A DNA stretch of 64,000 nt, taken from positions 682,001-746,000 of the forward strand of contig JAVTVJ010000541.1 of NCBI GenBank assembly GCA_034509425.1, given 5' to 3'. How positions within the stretch are numbered: the stretch's first letter is position 1; each line of letters opens with the position of its first letter. Positions 1-11,723 of the stretch are shown in pieces. Position numbers and translations under genes: made by a program. The notes under the pieces are model-generated. The model was not told the DNA's origin and ran no database searches. It saw only the letters and a program-made list of their open reading frames with translations. The stretch comes from Eopsaltria australis. Lineage: Eukaryota > Chordata > Aves > Passeriformes > Petroicidae.

Positions 1-1446
1 TTGTTTTTCACTTGTGATGCTCAACGCTGTTTTCACCTTTGGCAGGACAGGCCGCCCCTTCCCCAGCCCCGCTGCCGCCCAAGCCGGGAGAGCGAGGGTC
101 CGGCCCCGGACACCGCCGGGAGAGGCTGCAGCCCGCGGGCCGCTCCCCGTCTGGGGCCGCCAAACACAGGCACCGGCCCACTCTGCCACCGGAGAAACAA
201 ACACACAGCAAACAAACAAACAAATAAACAAACAAGTAAAAACAAGAGCACGTTTCCAAAGCTGTCTACCAAAAACCAACAAACAAAGCCGCCTCAGAGC
301 TCGGTGGCACCGGCGGAAGGGACCCTCGACCTGTCCTGCCAGTCCGGCTCCCCTGTCCCGTCAGGAGAAAACTTTAGGGAGCGAATATTCCAGCCGGGAT
401 GCACAGACCGGCTTGAGTCCGCTGGCCCTGGGGAGCCGTGCTTAAAGACGGGCTGACCCTCCCCCAAAGTAATGAAACCGCTGGACCACTTCTTCCTGCC
501 AGCGCCGCCGCAGGGAAAGCCCTGTTCTCGCCGGGTGATGCCCGTGCAAGGAGCGGGGTGGCCGGGCGAGGGGATTTTACGGGGCCGGGTCGCTGTCCCT
601 GCCGTGCAGCGGCGGGAGCGCCGGCAGCGCTCGGGCACGGCGGGACAGACCGGCGGGGGCTGGTCCTGTGCGGCCGCGGCTGCGGGGATGCTCCGCGCAC
701 CACGAGTGGCCGGAGGGAGCGGGAGCAGGCGGCCCTGGGTGTCTGCGGGGTGACACGGGAAAATCCTGAAGGCTGCCAATTTTTTAAAAAGGTAACCAAC
801 AACAACAACAATAATAAAAATTAAAAAGTCTCTGACAAATAACACAAAGAAAAACATGCTCCCAAATATTTATTTTCCGCTTTTTTTTTTTCTGTTGTAC
901 CTCATTTTCCCCATCCTCCCACAGAATGTTTGCAAAACAGCATTAAAGATTTATGCGGTCCCTTTGGCTGGAGGGAGGAGGCGTGACCACGTCCTGAAAG
1001 TGTCCCGATTATAGCCATGACACCAACATCTGTGCTGGGAGGGGAGGAAAGCATCTCTCTCGTAGCCTGAGGCTCAACTGCGGGATCGCTATCCACAGAG
1101 GGGAGGCAGGTGGCAAAATGACGGGGGTGGGGGATGTAAAACCAAGCCCTTTCCAGCAGGAATCAAATTAAAAAAAAAAAAAAAAAAAAGTCATGCAGTC
1201 CTTTCCTTTCTGTGACAAGAGGGGAAAGCTAGGATAGGGGAGGGGGATAGGGTGTATTTTCTTAAGGAAAAGGATGCTATTTAATTGTCTCTATAAATTT
1301 GCGCCTTATCCCAGCACGTATGTGTACGCGACAGTCGTGGCGCAAGTCCGGTCGCAGTGTCTCCCTCCGTCCCCAGCGCACCCCCGCCCACAGACACCTC
1401 GAAGTTCAGCTCTTGCGCTTACACATCTCTGTGCGACAACACTCAC
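1..1446 (-). other. DRGX: DRGX intron following the first coding exon (partial)
   Basis: This is non-coding sequence between the DRGX start-codon exon and the left edge. The homeodomain exons of DRGX are not here: no minus-strand frame shows a WFQNRRAKWR-like motif, so they must lie to the left of the window. It holds an AAAC/AAAT-rich simple stretch (about 203-245), a GC-rich CpG-dense block (about 40-750), and a poly-A run (1170-1189). The reading frames seen across the GC-rich block look like open-frame artefacts of base composition. Confidence 0.7.
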
Positions 1447-1480
1447 CCTCTAGCTGCGGGGGGCAGTGGAAGTAGAACAT
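1447..1480 (-). CDS. DRGX: DRGX first coding exon (dorsal root ganglia homeobox), N-terminal 12 residues
   Basis: DRGX (DRG11/PRRXL1) is a paired-class homeodomain transcription factor needed for nociceptive dorsal root ganglion neurons and their dorsal horn targets. Here only the start exon is present. Reading the minus strand from 1480 gives MFYFHCPPQLE plus the first base of a Gly codon, which matches the known DRGX N-terminus (MFYFHCPPQLEG). It is followed at once by a GTGAGT splice donor (1441-1446). The ATG sits after GGGCC with no competing in-frame start that makes a sensible protein. The next gene to the right in mammals is ERCC6, also on the same strand, and ERCC6 is found here, which supports the call by synteny. 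The homeodomain, at the expected next exons, is outside the window. What is seen is a 34-base exon, so the call rests on a short exact match plus synteny. Confidence 0.88.
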
Positions 1481-1654
1481 GGCCCTGCGGCTGGGTGGGC
1501 GCCCGCTGCTCGCAGCTGCGAGCCCGACGGCGGCCGGGACCGGGGCCGCGGCCGGGGCCAGCCCGCGGGGCTCCCGCGCACCCCCGCACCGACGGACCCG
1601 CACCAGCTCCCCGGCCGGGCACCGCGCCGCACCGCCGAGGTGCCTCCTGCGGAC
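1481..1654 (-). other. DRGX: Probable DRGX 5'UTR part of the start-codon exon
   Basis: GC-rich sequence directly upstream of the DRGX ATG. At 1655-1656 the minus strand has an AG preceded by a pyrimidine tract (TTCTTTCCCTCTGTGTCCTCAG), a strong splice acceptor. This suggests that the exon runs 1447-1654 and that a further non-coding first exon lies at higher coordinates. The open frame through this segment is probably not translated, because DRGX is known to begin at the MFYFH methionine. Confidence 0.5.
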
Positions 1655-1904
1655 CTGAGGACACAGAGGGAAAGAACAGAATAAGTGAACAGCCAGAAGA
1701 AAACACCTGGAGAAATTAATTGATAACCCTAAACCCAATCCCAGAGCAAGCAGAGAAAGTAATGTCTAACCCTGTGCAACGAATTTAAAAAGCCAAAGGC
1801 AGAAAACTCCGTGGTAGGCGCGCAGCAATCAGAATCAGCAAAACTTTGTTGTTTGGGTTTTTTTTTTCTGCCCGGAATAGCAGATCGTGTCTCTCTTTTT
1901 CTCC

Positions 1905-1972
1905 TATCTAGCCATCTATCCTATATCTATCTATCTATCTATCTAGCTAGCTAGCTAGCTATGTAACTATCT
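1905..1972. repeat. Microsatellite (TATC)n followed by (TAGC)n
   Basis: A tetranucleotide tract of TATC units grades into TAGC units. It is a compound simple repeat of a kind that is often length-variable. It lies between the probable DRGX 5'UTR exon and the upstream control region. Confidence 0.9.
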
Positions 1973-2394
1973 CAAATATTTCTTTACAGAGCAAATAATT
2001 ACAAAAAGAAAAAAATGTTTGTAGGTAAGATCGAAAAGAAAATCTGAATTATTCTGCCTAAATGAAACAGCAATAAAACCTAAAAGCTGCCTTCTTTTTA
2101 AAGCATCCAACACACTGGGAGCCAATGTCCTTGGCAAGGAAAAAAACCCCAAACAACTATTCAAATTTATGTGCAGTCATACTAAAAACAAACAAAAAAC
2201 AAACAAAATCCAGAAGGTACATGAATATAGTAATCCATACCTAAACCGAACAGAAGTAAAAACCACCGGTAAGGTTTGTGGGTGTTTTGCTTTAGAATAA
2301 GGCGCTGTGAGTTGTTGGCTGCAGAGACTCTGCTGCAGGGCTCTGTGGAGTTCTGGAAGTGGCCAGATGTCTTTATATCTGTCTACAGCATGCT

Positions 2395-2480
2395 CTGCCT
2401 CTCAGCACTTGCCTTTATAATCTCACGCATAATTGGCCTTAATCTGATTATTTCCAGCGCTGTCTACAGTGAGTAACTTG
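2395..2480 (-). promoter_or_regulatory. Candidate DRGX promoter/enhancer core: TATA-like site and paired-homeodomain P3 site
   Basis: On the minus strand, GATTATAAAGG (about 2412-2422) resembles a TATA box, and a second ATATAAAG-like site is near 2370-2379. About 20 bases upstream, at 2440-2450, lies TAATCTGATTA, a perfect TAAT-N3-ATTA palindrome (P3 site). P3 is the known cooperative dimer site of paired-class homeodomains, the class DRGX belongs to. Placement upstream of the DRGX start exon and orientation are consistent with DRGX control. Promoter activity is inferred. Confidence 0.4.
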
Positions 2481-2559
2481 GATAGGTCTATTGGGTCCTA
2501 CAAATGGCCCACGTGGTGTGCAGAGCAGGGGGGGCGGAGAGGATGAAAAGAAAAAACCG

Positions 2560-2800
2560 TCATTTCTCAGCAAACGCCAGGAATGTGAACGGCAGCAACA
2601 CAATCCCATTATTTTCCGAGCGCTGACGCTCCGGGGCTCGCAACCCCCTGCATGTCCCCCCCGTCCCGGGGGTGCCCCGGGGTGCGGGGCCGGGGGGGCC
2701 CCTCCGCGCCGAGCGCTGCCCCCCGCCCGCACCCAGCGCTGCCAGAGCGCCGGTAATTGCCGCCGGATGGGTTTTGGGGGGCCGCTCTGCACACGCCTCG
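2560..2800. promoter_or_regulatory. CpG-rich block upstream of DRGX
   Basis: A G+C-rich stretch with dense CpG and GGGGCC-like runs lies between AT-rich flanks. It may be part of a CpG-island promoter of DRGX or of a non-coding first exon. Open frames on both strands here reflect composition and are not called as genes. Confidence 0.4.
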
Positions 2801-3270
2801 CCTTTCCAAGCGATCGTACCACGGCAAAGTTTGATTTTGTTCGCAGCGAGGGGTCTCTGGATTTATGCTCGCTTCCCGTCTGCAAATGATATGCGGCGGG
2901 ACCCTTCGCAATTACTTTTAAAATGCATCCGAGACATAGGCTCAGCGGAGAGAGATGGCCCTTGCCTCAGCCCGGGTGAAAATTAGACTTTAAAGTACCC
3001 AGATGAAATTTTCAAGTCAGGGACGCGGGATTGGATCAAATCACATAAACTGCAAAAAAAGCAAGTATAATGGCGCATAATTGGTTCTGTAATAGCATTA
3101 CACAAGGATAATAGCCTGTTATGGCCCCCTGCACATTAAGTGCTTCCCTGGCGTAAAGCCTTTATGATATTAAAGGGGGAATATAATGATATTTTGGTTA
3201 TTAAATGCGTGTAATTAATTTATGCACCACTGAAAATAAAGTTGGTATTATGACCCACTCAAGATGCATC
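2800..3270. promoter_or_regulatory. Candidate conserved non-coding element, homeodomain/POU-site rich
   Basis: Non-coding sequence with many TAAT/ATTA cores (for example GTGTAATTAATTTATGC near 3210), an octamer-like CTGCAAATGATATGC near 2880, and GATAA-like sites. No open frame, repeat or splice structure explains it. The texture is like that of developmental enhancers near homeobox genes. Conservation cannot be measured here, so this is an inference from motif density and position. Confidence 0.35.
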
Positions 3271-4560
3271 AGAAGATGTAAGTCAGACAACTGTTGATAA
3301 GTTCTGGTGTCTATGTTTCGTCTAGACTGCTGATTTTATTTTGGAACAATTGCTTCTCCGGCAGACTACACAAATTTAATATTTTATAAAGATTGTAATG
3401 TTCTGTGCAGGAAGGGCGAGCAAATCTACACAGGCTCTCTTAGATTTGATGGGAGTTTAAAGACAGCACATTCATACCAGAGCAAAGGAGATGGATACAG
3501 ACAATACAGGTGCAGAAATAGTGATTTTGAAGAGATGATGTCTTTGGAAAGTTGATTCCGTACATATGATCTCATTAAATAAACACTAATAAGCCTTAGA
3601 AATATCACCTGCTCTTTCACATTAGGCATAGATGTGGGAATTCCCCTAATGTATATTCAAGTTGAAGTTATGTTTCCATCCTATGAAGCACTATTTTAGC
3701 AAAGCAAGGCAAAAATTAATTTTACTTGAGATACAAATTGATTTGGTCTGATCCTCTCTTATCCATTCACTTATAATTTTAGCATAGTAGTAACAGATGT
3801 AGAAAGTCATCTTCATGTGTTTTATACATGTTTACATGTCTATACGCATACACTTTTAGGAATATCTTTGTCTGACTACAGGTTTTCTATATAATAAATA
3901 AATTTGCTCACCATCTAGGCAAGTCTCTGAGCAGTAAAGTATACTACGAATTGAGATGGCTTTTACAGCACCCTGCAAGATCAAAGACCAATGTTCTGAA
4001 TTTGACTGCACTCAATAAAATAGCAGCACAAGCTTTAGGTCAAGTAACCTTAAAAAGAAGGCCATAACCCAGAGGTGCTGCCTGTATCTCCCCTGCCAGT
4101 CTCTCCCTCTTGAGCTTTAGAAACCACACAGGGCCAGTACTATAGGATCCCTTTGCACAGAGACAGATGTGCCTTTCCCTTTTTCTCTGATGTCAGGAAG
4201 AGAGGAGCAAGATAGTGTTTTATCATAAGAACCCCTAATAAAATAATAATAACTTCATTATGGCGCTCTCAGGCCTTGCTCAAGTCAGGGGGCTGCATTG
4301 CTGTTTTGGCTCCAAGACTTACTTTCCCCAGCAGTCTGAAGCCTGCAAGTTCAGCGTATTACAGGAGGGGGAGAAGGCGGAATGGAGCACGGGGAAGTGC
4401 TCCAAGTCTCTGCTTTTTAAATAGAAGCAGAAGAACCCTGAGCCGGTCGAGACTCAACTTTCTCCCAGGGACCAGCAGCTGCAAAACAAGGAGATAACTA
4501 AGCAATATATAATCCTCCACCCCTCGCCAGCTCGTTGTCTGTTTAATTTTAATGCTCGAA
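3270..4560. other. Intergenic sequence upstream of DRGX
   Basis: AT-rich sequence without a supportable gene. The only open frames are short and have no splice context. Some TAAT cores are present. Nothing recognised. Confidence 0.5.
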
Positions 4561-4800
4561 GCGCGGGGCTGACATAATTAAAAGTTAGCGCTGGGGGGTC
4601 CTGGGTGCTGCTCTCGGGCGGACGGAGCCCTGGAGCGGCGGCGCTTCAGCACCACGGAGAGCGCCCGCAGCTCCGCGCTCCGGCCCCGCTCCGCTCCCGG
4701 CCCCGCTCCGCCCGGCCCTCCCCGGGGAAAGGCTGCCGGCAGAGCTGTTCCTGCGCCCCTCCGTGCCCCCCTGCTGCAGACGCTTTCCTGCGAATCTGGG
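4560..4800. promoter_or_regulatory. CpG-rich block with flanking TATA-like sequence (unassigned promoter candidate)
   Basis: A sharply G+C-rich, CpG-dense block begins after an AT-rich homeobox-like stretch (GACATAATTAAAAGTTAGCG at about 4570-4590). A TATATAA sequence lies at about 4506-4513. It may be a distal promoter or first exon of DRGX on the minus strand, or of an unannotated transcript. No coding exon was recognised. Confidence 0.35.
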
Positions 4801-7800
4801 ACCACAGAGGAAAAAAATATGCAGTAAGTTATTTAAGATCGTGTCTAGTATTTCTCTGGTAGTTCCTCTCATGCAGCTACCAAAGGCAAACACTAAAAAC
4901 AAGAATGAAGTAACATACAGACCTACAATATTTCAGAAAAAAAATTACCTTTTTATGTAAAGTCCTTAAAGTCTCCATCATAAACTTAATTTTTATTACT
5001 ATTATTATTACTGTTATTACTGTGATTATTGTGACATCAGTATTAGCTACTAGGCCTGCAAGAAAATGTCCAAATAAGTATAACTGTGAATAGACACTTT
5101 GCTGATGGTGTCTGTCTTAGAGCAGAACTGTTCCTGTGCTGCACACACAAACACACCTCTTCTTATCTTTCACCCTTGGAAACAAAACCAAGGGCTGAGC
5201 TGCTGAGCAAAATCACTGAATTGATGTTTTCCTTGGAAGCACTGAGCTTTGAGGGCATCATTCGTAAAACTCAAGGAAGTCTGAACGGCTGAGTTTGATG
5301 AAATGACTTTCTTGCCTTTCCATGTCTAAACACTTCCTTTCCTGTGATTCTCAACACCTGACCACAGAAAAAGGCTAGCAGCTAAAAGGTTATTTTACCC
5401 TAATTCATGTGCAGTAAAATGTATTTTCCAATTAACCAAATTTGCCGATTTGTCCCGCTTGGACACTCTTATAATTTATAATGTAAAAGTGTTCTTTCTT
5501 TATCTAAAGACCAAGGTGACTGCTTTTAATTTTCTGTAACCTCTTTACACTTGATGTTCACCAGACTCATAATGTTAATTGGCTTCATATACGGATCATC
5601 AGTTTAATGAAGGAATAAATCCTATGTTGCTTTATGTCCCTCTGTTTTAACAATGATTGCTTTAATGAAGAATGTGACGTGTTTGAAATCAAAGCTGCAG
5701 GAGACATTAGAGGTTTTTTTGTTATGATGACTGAAATGCTTATTTAAAGCTAAAACCGTGAGGTTTTCATATTTCAAAAGCTTTTCTTTAAATAGTTTTC
5801 CATGGAAAATACTGACACATTCTTCACCAGAGAACTCTTTCTTTGCAATTATGGGCAGAGACTGAGACAAAGTCCTGTAATATAAACACTCCAATTAGGT
5901 TATGAAATTATCTCTAAGCTGATTTTATATCACTGCAGTTTTCATTCAGCATTTAAGTAAAACTCCCAGTGAGTTATAAGTAGTTATACCTGCTTAAATA
6001 AGGAGTATTTTGGGGTAACTAATAAACCTTTTTGTCAACCTACTGTATTTTCACTGTTCATGGGTAGATGAAGGAATTTGCATGGGAGAAAGAATTGTCA
6101 GTTCATACACAAAAGCTCTGGATTGCTGTAGTCTATTTTTCCCCATGAGAACTTGAGGATTTCAGGAGCAAAGGTAAAATGTAATGAAACATGGGCTCAT
6201 AGAGGTAAGGTGACTGCAAATCAGAGCCTAAGTTAGGTCAAGCTGGAAAGCAGCAATTAGACAGACTCAGCTGCATGTGCTGGTTACAGTACCTACAGCA
6301 GCTTTAAAATGTACAAAGCAAATGCATTCTGGTAATTGAACTTTCACATTCCTGGTCCCATTTATAATGAAAGTAAGCCTTCCTTCTCTCTCTTTCTCTC
6401 TCTCTTCCCTGTCTGCCTTTAATGGAGACTTCATACACTGGTATGCATATACTGGTATATATTTTCTTCTCATTTGAGACCTGTTGTTGACAGAAATTAC
6501 ATGACCCTTAGATAAAGGCACATGCAGCATCAGAGAGGAAAGTCTCTAATCAGAGCCTGAGCAAGGGCTAAGCAACCAATGGAATTGGATAGAAACTTCA
6601 TGACATGGCAAAGGAAGCGCACGAGATGGAAAGGGATATTAGCTTAAATTACATACCACTGAGAAATCCTTCAGTATGCTAGGCCTGATCCCATCATCTC
6701 TTGTCTTGTTTATGTCCGTGCAAGTGTTATACTCACTCAATCCAGGTCACAAAAAGCTTCATGTAGGTACACACAGACCTTCACCACTGTCCACCATACA
6801 GCTCTCTTAGACAGTGCTGTATGCTTCCTTTCAGAGCTGGCCAGGGCCCTGTGAACACCCTATGAACAGCCCATAAATCACTCTTGCCTCCCCTCTCAAT
6901 GGAAAACAAGAAGGTACCTCGTGGCATCTCTAGTAGCACACAAGATGAGTCTGCCAGGAGCCTTCTTCAGTACCTGCCATTCTCTGCCTGGAGCCGTGCC
7001 TTCACCAAACCTATGCTTACCATTTCAAGTGACTCAGAGCACAGGTGGGGACTGTGCCAGGATGAGGCAAAACAACACTGGTTTTCAGGGGGGGTTGTCT
7101 GGATATTTAGTGAAGATATTATACAAAGGTGCTTCTTCCCAGGTAAAACAAGTCTTCTAACCAAGAATTGTGAGTAAAGACTTCCAGGGGAAGGTCTTCC
7201 AGCCTATGGCTTTTGAGGACACAGTTGCTTGGCCACAAACACTGGCTCAGCATATTCAACAGAAAATTTGGAACAGACAAAGAGTTGATTACAATGTGGA
7301 TCACAGTAGAAAGTCTTTACAGATCTTTAGATACATACACCAGTTCTGTGCTGCCTGACAATTCCATTTAACCAAGCAAGGTTTCTGTGAGCGGATCTGA
7401 ACCAGTGTGCTGGGGTTTATGCCATAATGCCGCTTTGTGTCACAAGGCCTGAATTTACAGCATCACCAAATCATGGCTTCAGTTAAATTTAGTCACTTCT
7501 CAGTATCAGGTCATTTTCTCAGGGAAAACGTGAAGCTCTTATTTTCCAGAATAAGGCAGGCCATGATCTAGCTCTGAATTAGGGCAGCTAGTACATACAT
7601 GAATCTAAAGCTGCACAGATCCTGTGAAAACAGAAAGTTAGCAGTCCCCTTTATTCTGTGAATGGCTTCCAGCAATAAACCCAATAGGAAGAAATAAAAC
7701 ATTAGCTGCTTTAATGCACAATTGTCTTCATTCACCAAAGGTGAGGCAAATTCACACCTACTAACTACTCTCCTTGGAGGTGAGCTGCACTCCAGGCCAG

Positions 7801-10017
7801 GAGAGAAGTGGCCTAGGTGTGACATACTTTTGCACAAAGCCATTGAAATGCAGCCTTTGGATGTGGCAATGTTCTCAAATTAGCCTGAGCACTCCATCTC
7901 AGTTCCGGGTAAGTTGCACCATCCTTTGGGATGAGCCAGGAGTGAAGCTGCCTCTGAACAGGAACGCACTGCACGTGGGTGTACATAAGAATGAACCCAC
8001 ATGTATACACGCACTTGCATGTGCAATCTGAAAGGGACTGGTGGTAGTCTGGAGGGTTCAGTATCTGTGGGAAAGCCCTGGAGCTTACCATAGGCACCCA
8101 GCCACTCCTCTGTCCCGGAGACAAACTCCAGGAGTATGAACAAACGCTGTCCTCCATGGGTCTTTCAAATAATTGCCCCATTTCCTGCACGAAGAGCAGG
8201 AACCATAGTAATTACCCTTGGTGGTCTGGAAAAAACACCGAGCATTCCTAGCAGATTGCCTCATACCAAACAGCATTTTCAAGCCTTCAGAGTGGATAGA
8301 AGAGAGCTTAAAGCACTGCTGTGCTCCAGCTTCCTCAGGGCAGGCACATATAACTTTTCTCTTCCTCCCTAATCCAACCCCCTCCGCCCCCGCAAAAAAA
8401 AAAACAAATAACAAAACCAAACAAAAAAATAAGAAACCAACCACCTCAGAACAATTTCCCCAGCCCATCCCTTCTGCCTCATCCACTCCAGGACATCCCC
8501 AGCATATCCCTTCTCCTGCTTCAGTGCCAAGAAGCACCTTGCTGACATCTATACCTTGTGAAAGAAGGACCACAGAAATCCCTTAAAAAAACATTTCTAC
8601 AGATGGGAGACCACTCTTGTGAATGTGTGCTCTTTACCATCGGCTCTCTCCATAACATACGTGCTGTGCTGTGAAGATAAGGCTTAGTGCTCTCCTTATC
8701 TTAAGGAGCAGAGTGTGACTGCACATCCCTCACATGCCTGAACCACTTTAGCTCCAAATTTGGACCAAACGCTTTGTCATGGGGCTAAGTGCAACCCTAC
8801 AGCTTTACCATGAGATGGATTCTCTTCTTATTTTGGATTTTTTACATATTTCAGTTAATGAATAAGAAGAAAATTCACCTTTATTCTAAAGTAAAATATA
8901 AAATAGCAACAAAAAGGAAGAGCCTACTTGTGCTTAATTGTTATTCTAATTACAAGTTGTGGTGTAGTGTAAATTTTTTCTCTTGGCATAATTATGAACC
9001 TCATTTCCTTACAAAGTCCAGGATAAACAATTCCAATATATTTTGTTTTAATTATCAAGGTTTAATGGGGCATAATAAGACTAAGTTGAGTGGTGCAGAA
9101 AAAAAATAATTTAATGTGTGCAAAACTACTGAGTGCTCCTAGCTTGCCTGTGCATATTTCACCTATTGTAGGGCAGCAGTATGTTAGCTAATATTCAGTG
9201 TGCCCATCATTTATTTATTAATCATACTTGCTTTTCAGGAGAAATGTTTCTTTTTTTTTTTTCCTGGCATCTGAAACAAGAAAAAAACATATTAAGATAT
9301 CTTAGAAAAACAATGGGCAGTTCTCTGGGTTGAGCAGCAAAGGATGAAGCTGATAGTGCTGGAAGCATTTGTCATGCATGGTCAGAAGATGCTGGACACA
9401 GAAACTACCTCTGACAGTGCACTCCAAATGCTGCCAGTAAAAACTTGTGGCTTCAGTTCTTAGGCCTTCTTCTAAAAGATGCAGAGATCAAACGTCAGCT
9501 GAAGTCACCATTCAGAAACAACTTGGTCCAGACTCTCACTGTAGATGCATCTTGCCACTCCCGAGGTGTGGTTCCTATAGAGGTAAACCACCACAGGCAC
9601 TTCTGCAGTGAAAAGGGAAAAGTGCAAAAGAGCAGCCTGGGAAATAAACCAGTAAAAGGAGATCCTTTATGGCCCTCTGTGCTTCCCAAGGTCCCTTTGC
9701 CAATGGCACTGAATCCCATGGCTGGGTGTGGCTGATGCAGCAGTTAGAACCACCCTGCTATCAGATTTACATTCCACTTTATCAGGGCAGCCATGCACCA
9801 AGATCAAAATGCTTTCACTTGAGGAATAACTACTGGATGCTCCCTGAAGGGAAATATGTCTATTCTCCTTATCTGTTATACTCCTTGACACAGAGGACTT
9901 GATACAGTATCCACTGAAGCCACTGGAAACATCCTCTCTTTTGGAAAATGATCTAATTCAAGACTGTAGGAAAGAGGTTCAAATACAACATAAAAACCAT
10001 ACCAATGTCACATTACA
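4800..10017. other. Intergenic region between DRGX upstream sequence and the ADMP-like gene
   Basis: No gene supported. Short open frames lack splice context or recognisable similarity. It contains a TC-rich run (about 6380-6410) and an A-rich AAAC-type stretch (about 8390-8435). Parts near 5400-5530 are AT-rich with TAAT cores and could be regulatory, but nothing firm can be said. Confidence 0.45.
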
Positions 10018-10092
10018 TTTATTTAAAAATTGGCATTTTATGTTACAGCTTTTTTAATATACCTCAAGTGTTTGGGTTTTAAATAAAATAAA

Positions 10093-10098
10093 TTTATT
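10093..10098 (-). promoter_or_regulatory. Possible polyadenylation signal AATAAA of the ADMP-like gene
   Basis: AATAAA on the minus strand about 1.2 kb past the stop codon of the BMP-family gene, with another about 75 bases further (around 10018). No nearer AATAAA was noticed on that strand. This would give a 3'UTR of about 1.2 kb. A weak single-motif call. Confidence 0.3.
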
Positions 10099-11328
10099 AT
10101 AGACATCAGTATTTACAGAAATATTGAAATCTTTTTTACAGAAAGAAGAACATCGCATATTTTTTTCTTTTTTTAAGTCTCACTGGAGTAAAAAAATTCT
10201 CCATGAAGATTCTGCCCATGGGAGATGTCACATTGTGTGAGAGGTGAGCCTCCTTCAAGGATTAATGGAGACAAAAAACCTAACCAGGCTTAAGATATAA
10301 CTCAATGAATTGACCGAGGAACTGCAATGGGCTGGTTACCTGCATGAAATTGTAGCAAGACTGAAAGATCTCAAGGGGCCCCATCCAAGCCTGTGTCCTC
10401 CTATTCTTCAAACAAGGGAAGGGAATCAGCAAGTACATCCCACCTAACTCGCCCCACACACTAGACCAGGCCAGCATCTAGCATGTTCTCATGGACCTCC
10501 AGACCTTCATGGTTCTCTTTCTTCTTGCTAAACCATGAGGATTCTGACTCAAGCTTAGGATCCCATTGCACAGCAAATGCACAAAAGCAATCTCTGGTGC
10601 CACACACCCCAACAGCTGTTACAGAGAGGGGCACTGGCCTCACCATGCAGAGTTGCAGCCCTGAGTTAGAAGCCAAGTATGTTGATTCCCAGACAAATAC
10701 TGACCTATGTGCTCCTTCAGACTGGTTAGCAAGTCCCACGGGGACTTATGAGGAGGTCTCTGCATTTGGTAGAGCTGCATAAAGCTCAGGGGAAGAAGTC
10801 CATTTCCTGGTAATGCATGATCTGCATTGTAGAGGCCTCTGAGATTAGCTCTGGGTAAATACTTACCCTGAAAGCTCGAAGTAGAACTGCACATCCCCGT
10901 TGGATCATGCAGCCAAATCTGAGTAAGGTTGTGCTACTAAGACACCTGCATCCCATCCTGGCTTGAGGCAGGATGCCACGCCTGTTAAATCACTGGAAAT
11001 TCTGAGCCTTTTTGTACAGAACAAGACCTTAATTTGAACAGCAACTTAATGTGTTTCAACTCCCTTACATAGCAAGTTCCTGTTTTTAATAGTTTCCTTG
11101 GTGTACAGGCACACAAAGAGCTCTCCATGGAAGCCTTGATGCCCGCAGCTCTTCACAAGCCAGCCACCTTTCCAAACAGCCATGGTGAGAGAAGGAATTG
11201 AAGCACAGATGAGTTTCTGTCTCTTCTGCCCCGTAAACTGAAATGCCATCTCCTTTGGTATCTTCGGTGACAAATGGGGAACTGAATGAATCCAGGTGCA
11301 CACCAAATGCAGAGAAAAAGAAGTCTTG

Positions 11329-11723
11329 CTAATGACAACCACACCTTGTTGCCACCATGTCTTTATAATTTTTAAGGACGACATTCTGTTTGTCATCAAA
11401 GTAGAGAAGATTGAGGGACTTCAATTCATCTGGCACGCAGCAGGGCATGCTGACATCTTGAGACAGTTTCAGTGTATAAACAATGGACTGAACTGTAGCA
11501 TGATTTGTTGCATTTAGACTTGTCCCCAAAGGGAAGATGCAGGATCCTCTGCAATAAAATGCATTGTATCCACTTGGGTAAATAATCCATCCTGACCAGC
11601 CAATGGCTTGGAAGTCCACATAGAGCTCCCTTCGGTGACATGCTGTGACCGGGCTTCTGGCGGCAACGGCTGCAGCAGCTCGGGGTCTCCTGCTCATGCT
11701 GGCACTGCTGCTTTCCACGACAT
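11329..11723 (-). CDS. ADMP-like exon 5: cleavage site and mature cystine-knot domain, stop
   Basis: Acceptor CTGATGCAG before 11723; TAG stop at 11329-11331. RRPR marks the likely furin cut. The mature domain has C1, CxxxC (YCRGSC), the CC pair, and the final CxC (RCGCH). The Cys that makes the inter-chain bridge is the first or second of the PCC pair. All seven cysteines are present with no internal stop. Confidence 0.92.

Noticed and set aside
294..857. A 187-codon minus-strand frame in the GC-rich block at the left edge
   Set aside because: Low-complexity translation with hydrophobic and Pro/Arg-rich runs, no splice logic and no similarity recognised. It lies in DRGX intron sequence and is explained by base composition.
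2448..2911. Overlapping long frames on both strands in the CpG block upstream of DRGX
   Set aside because: Frames are open on both strands at once, a sign of high G+C content, and neither shows a recognisable domain.
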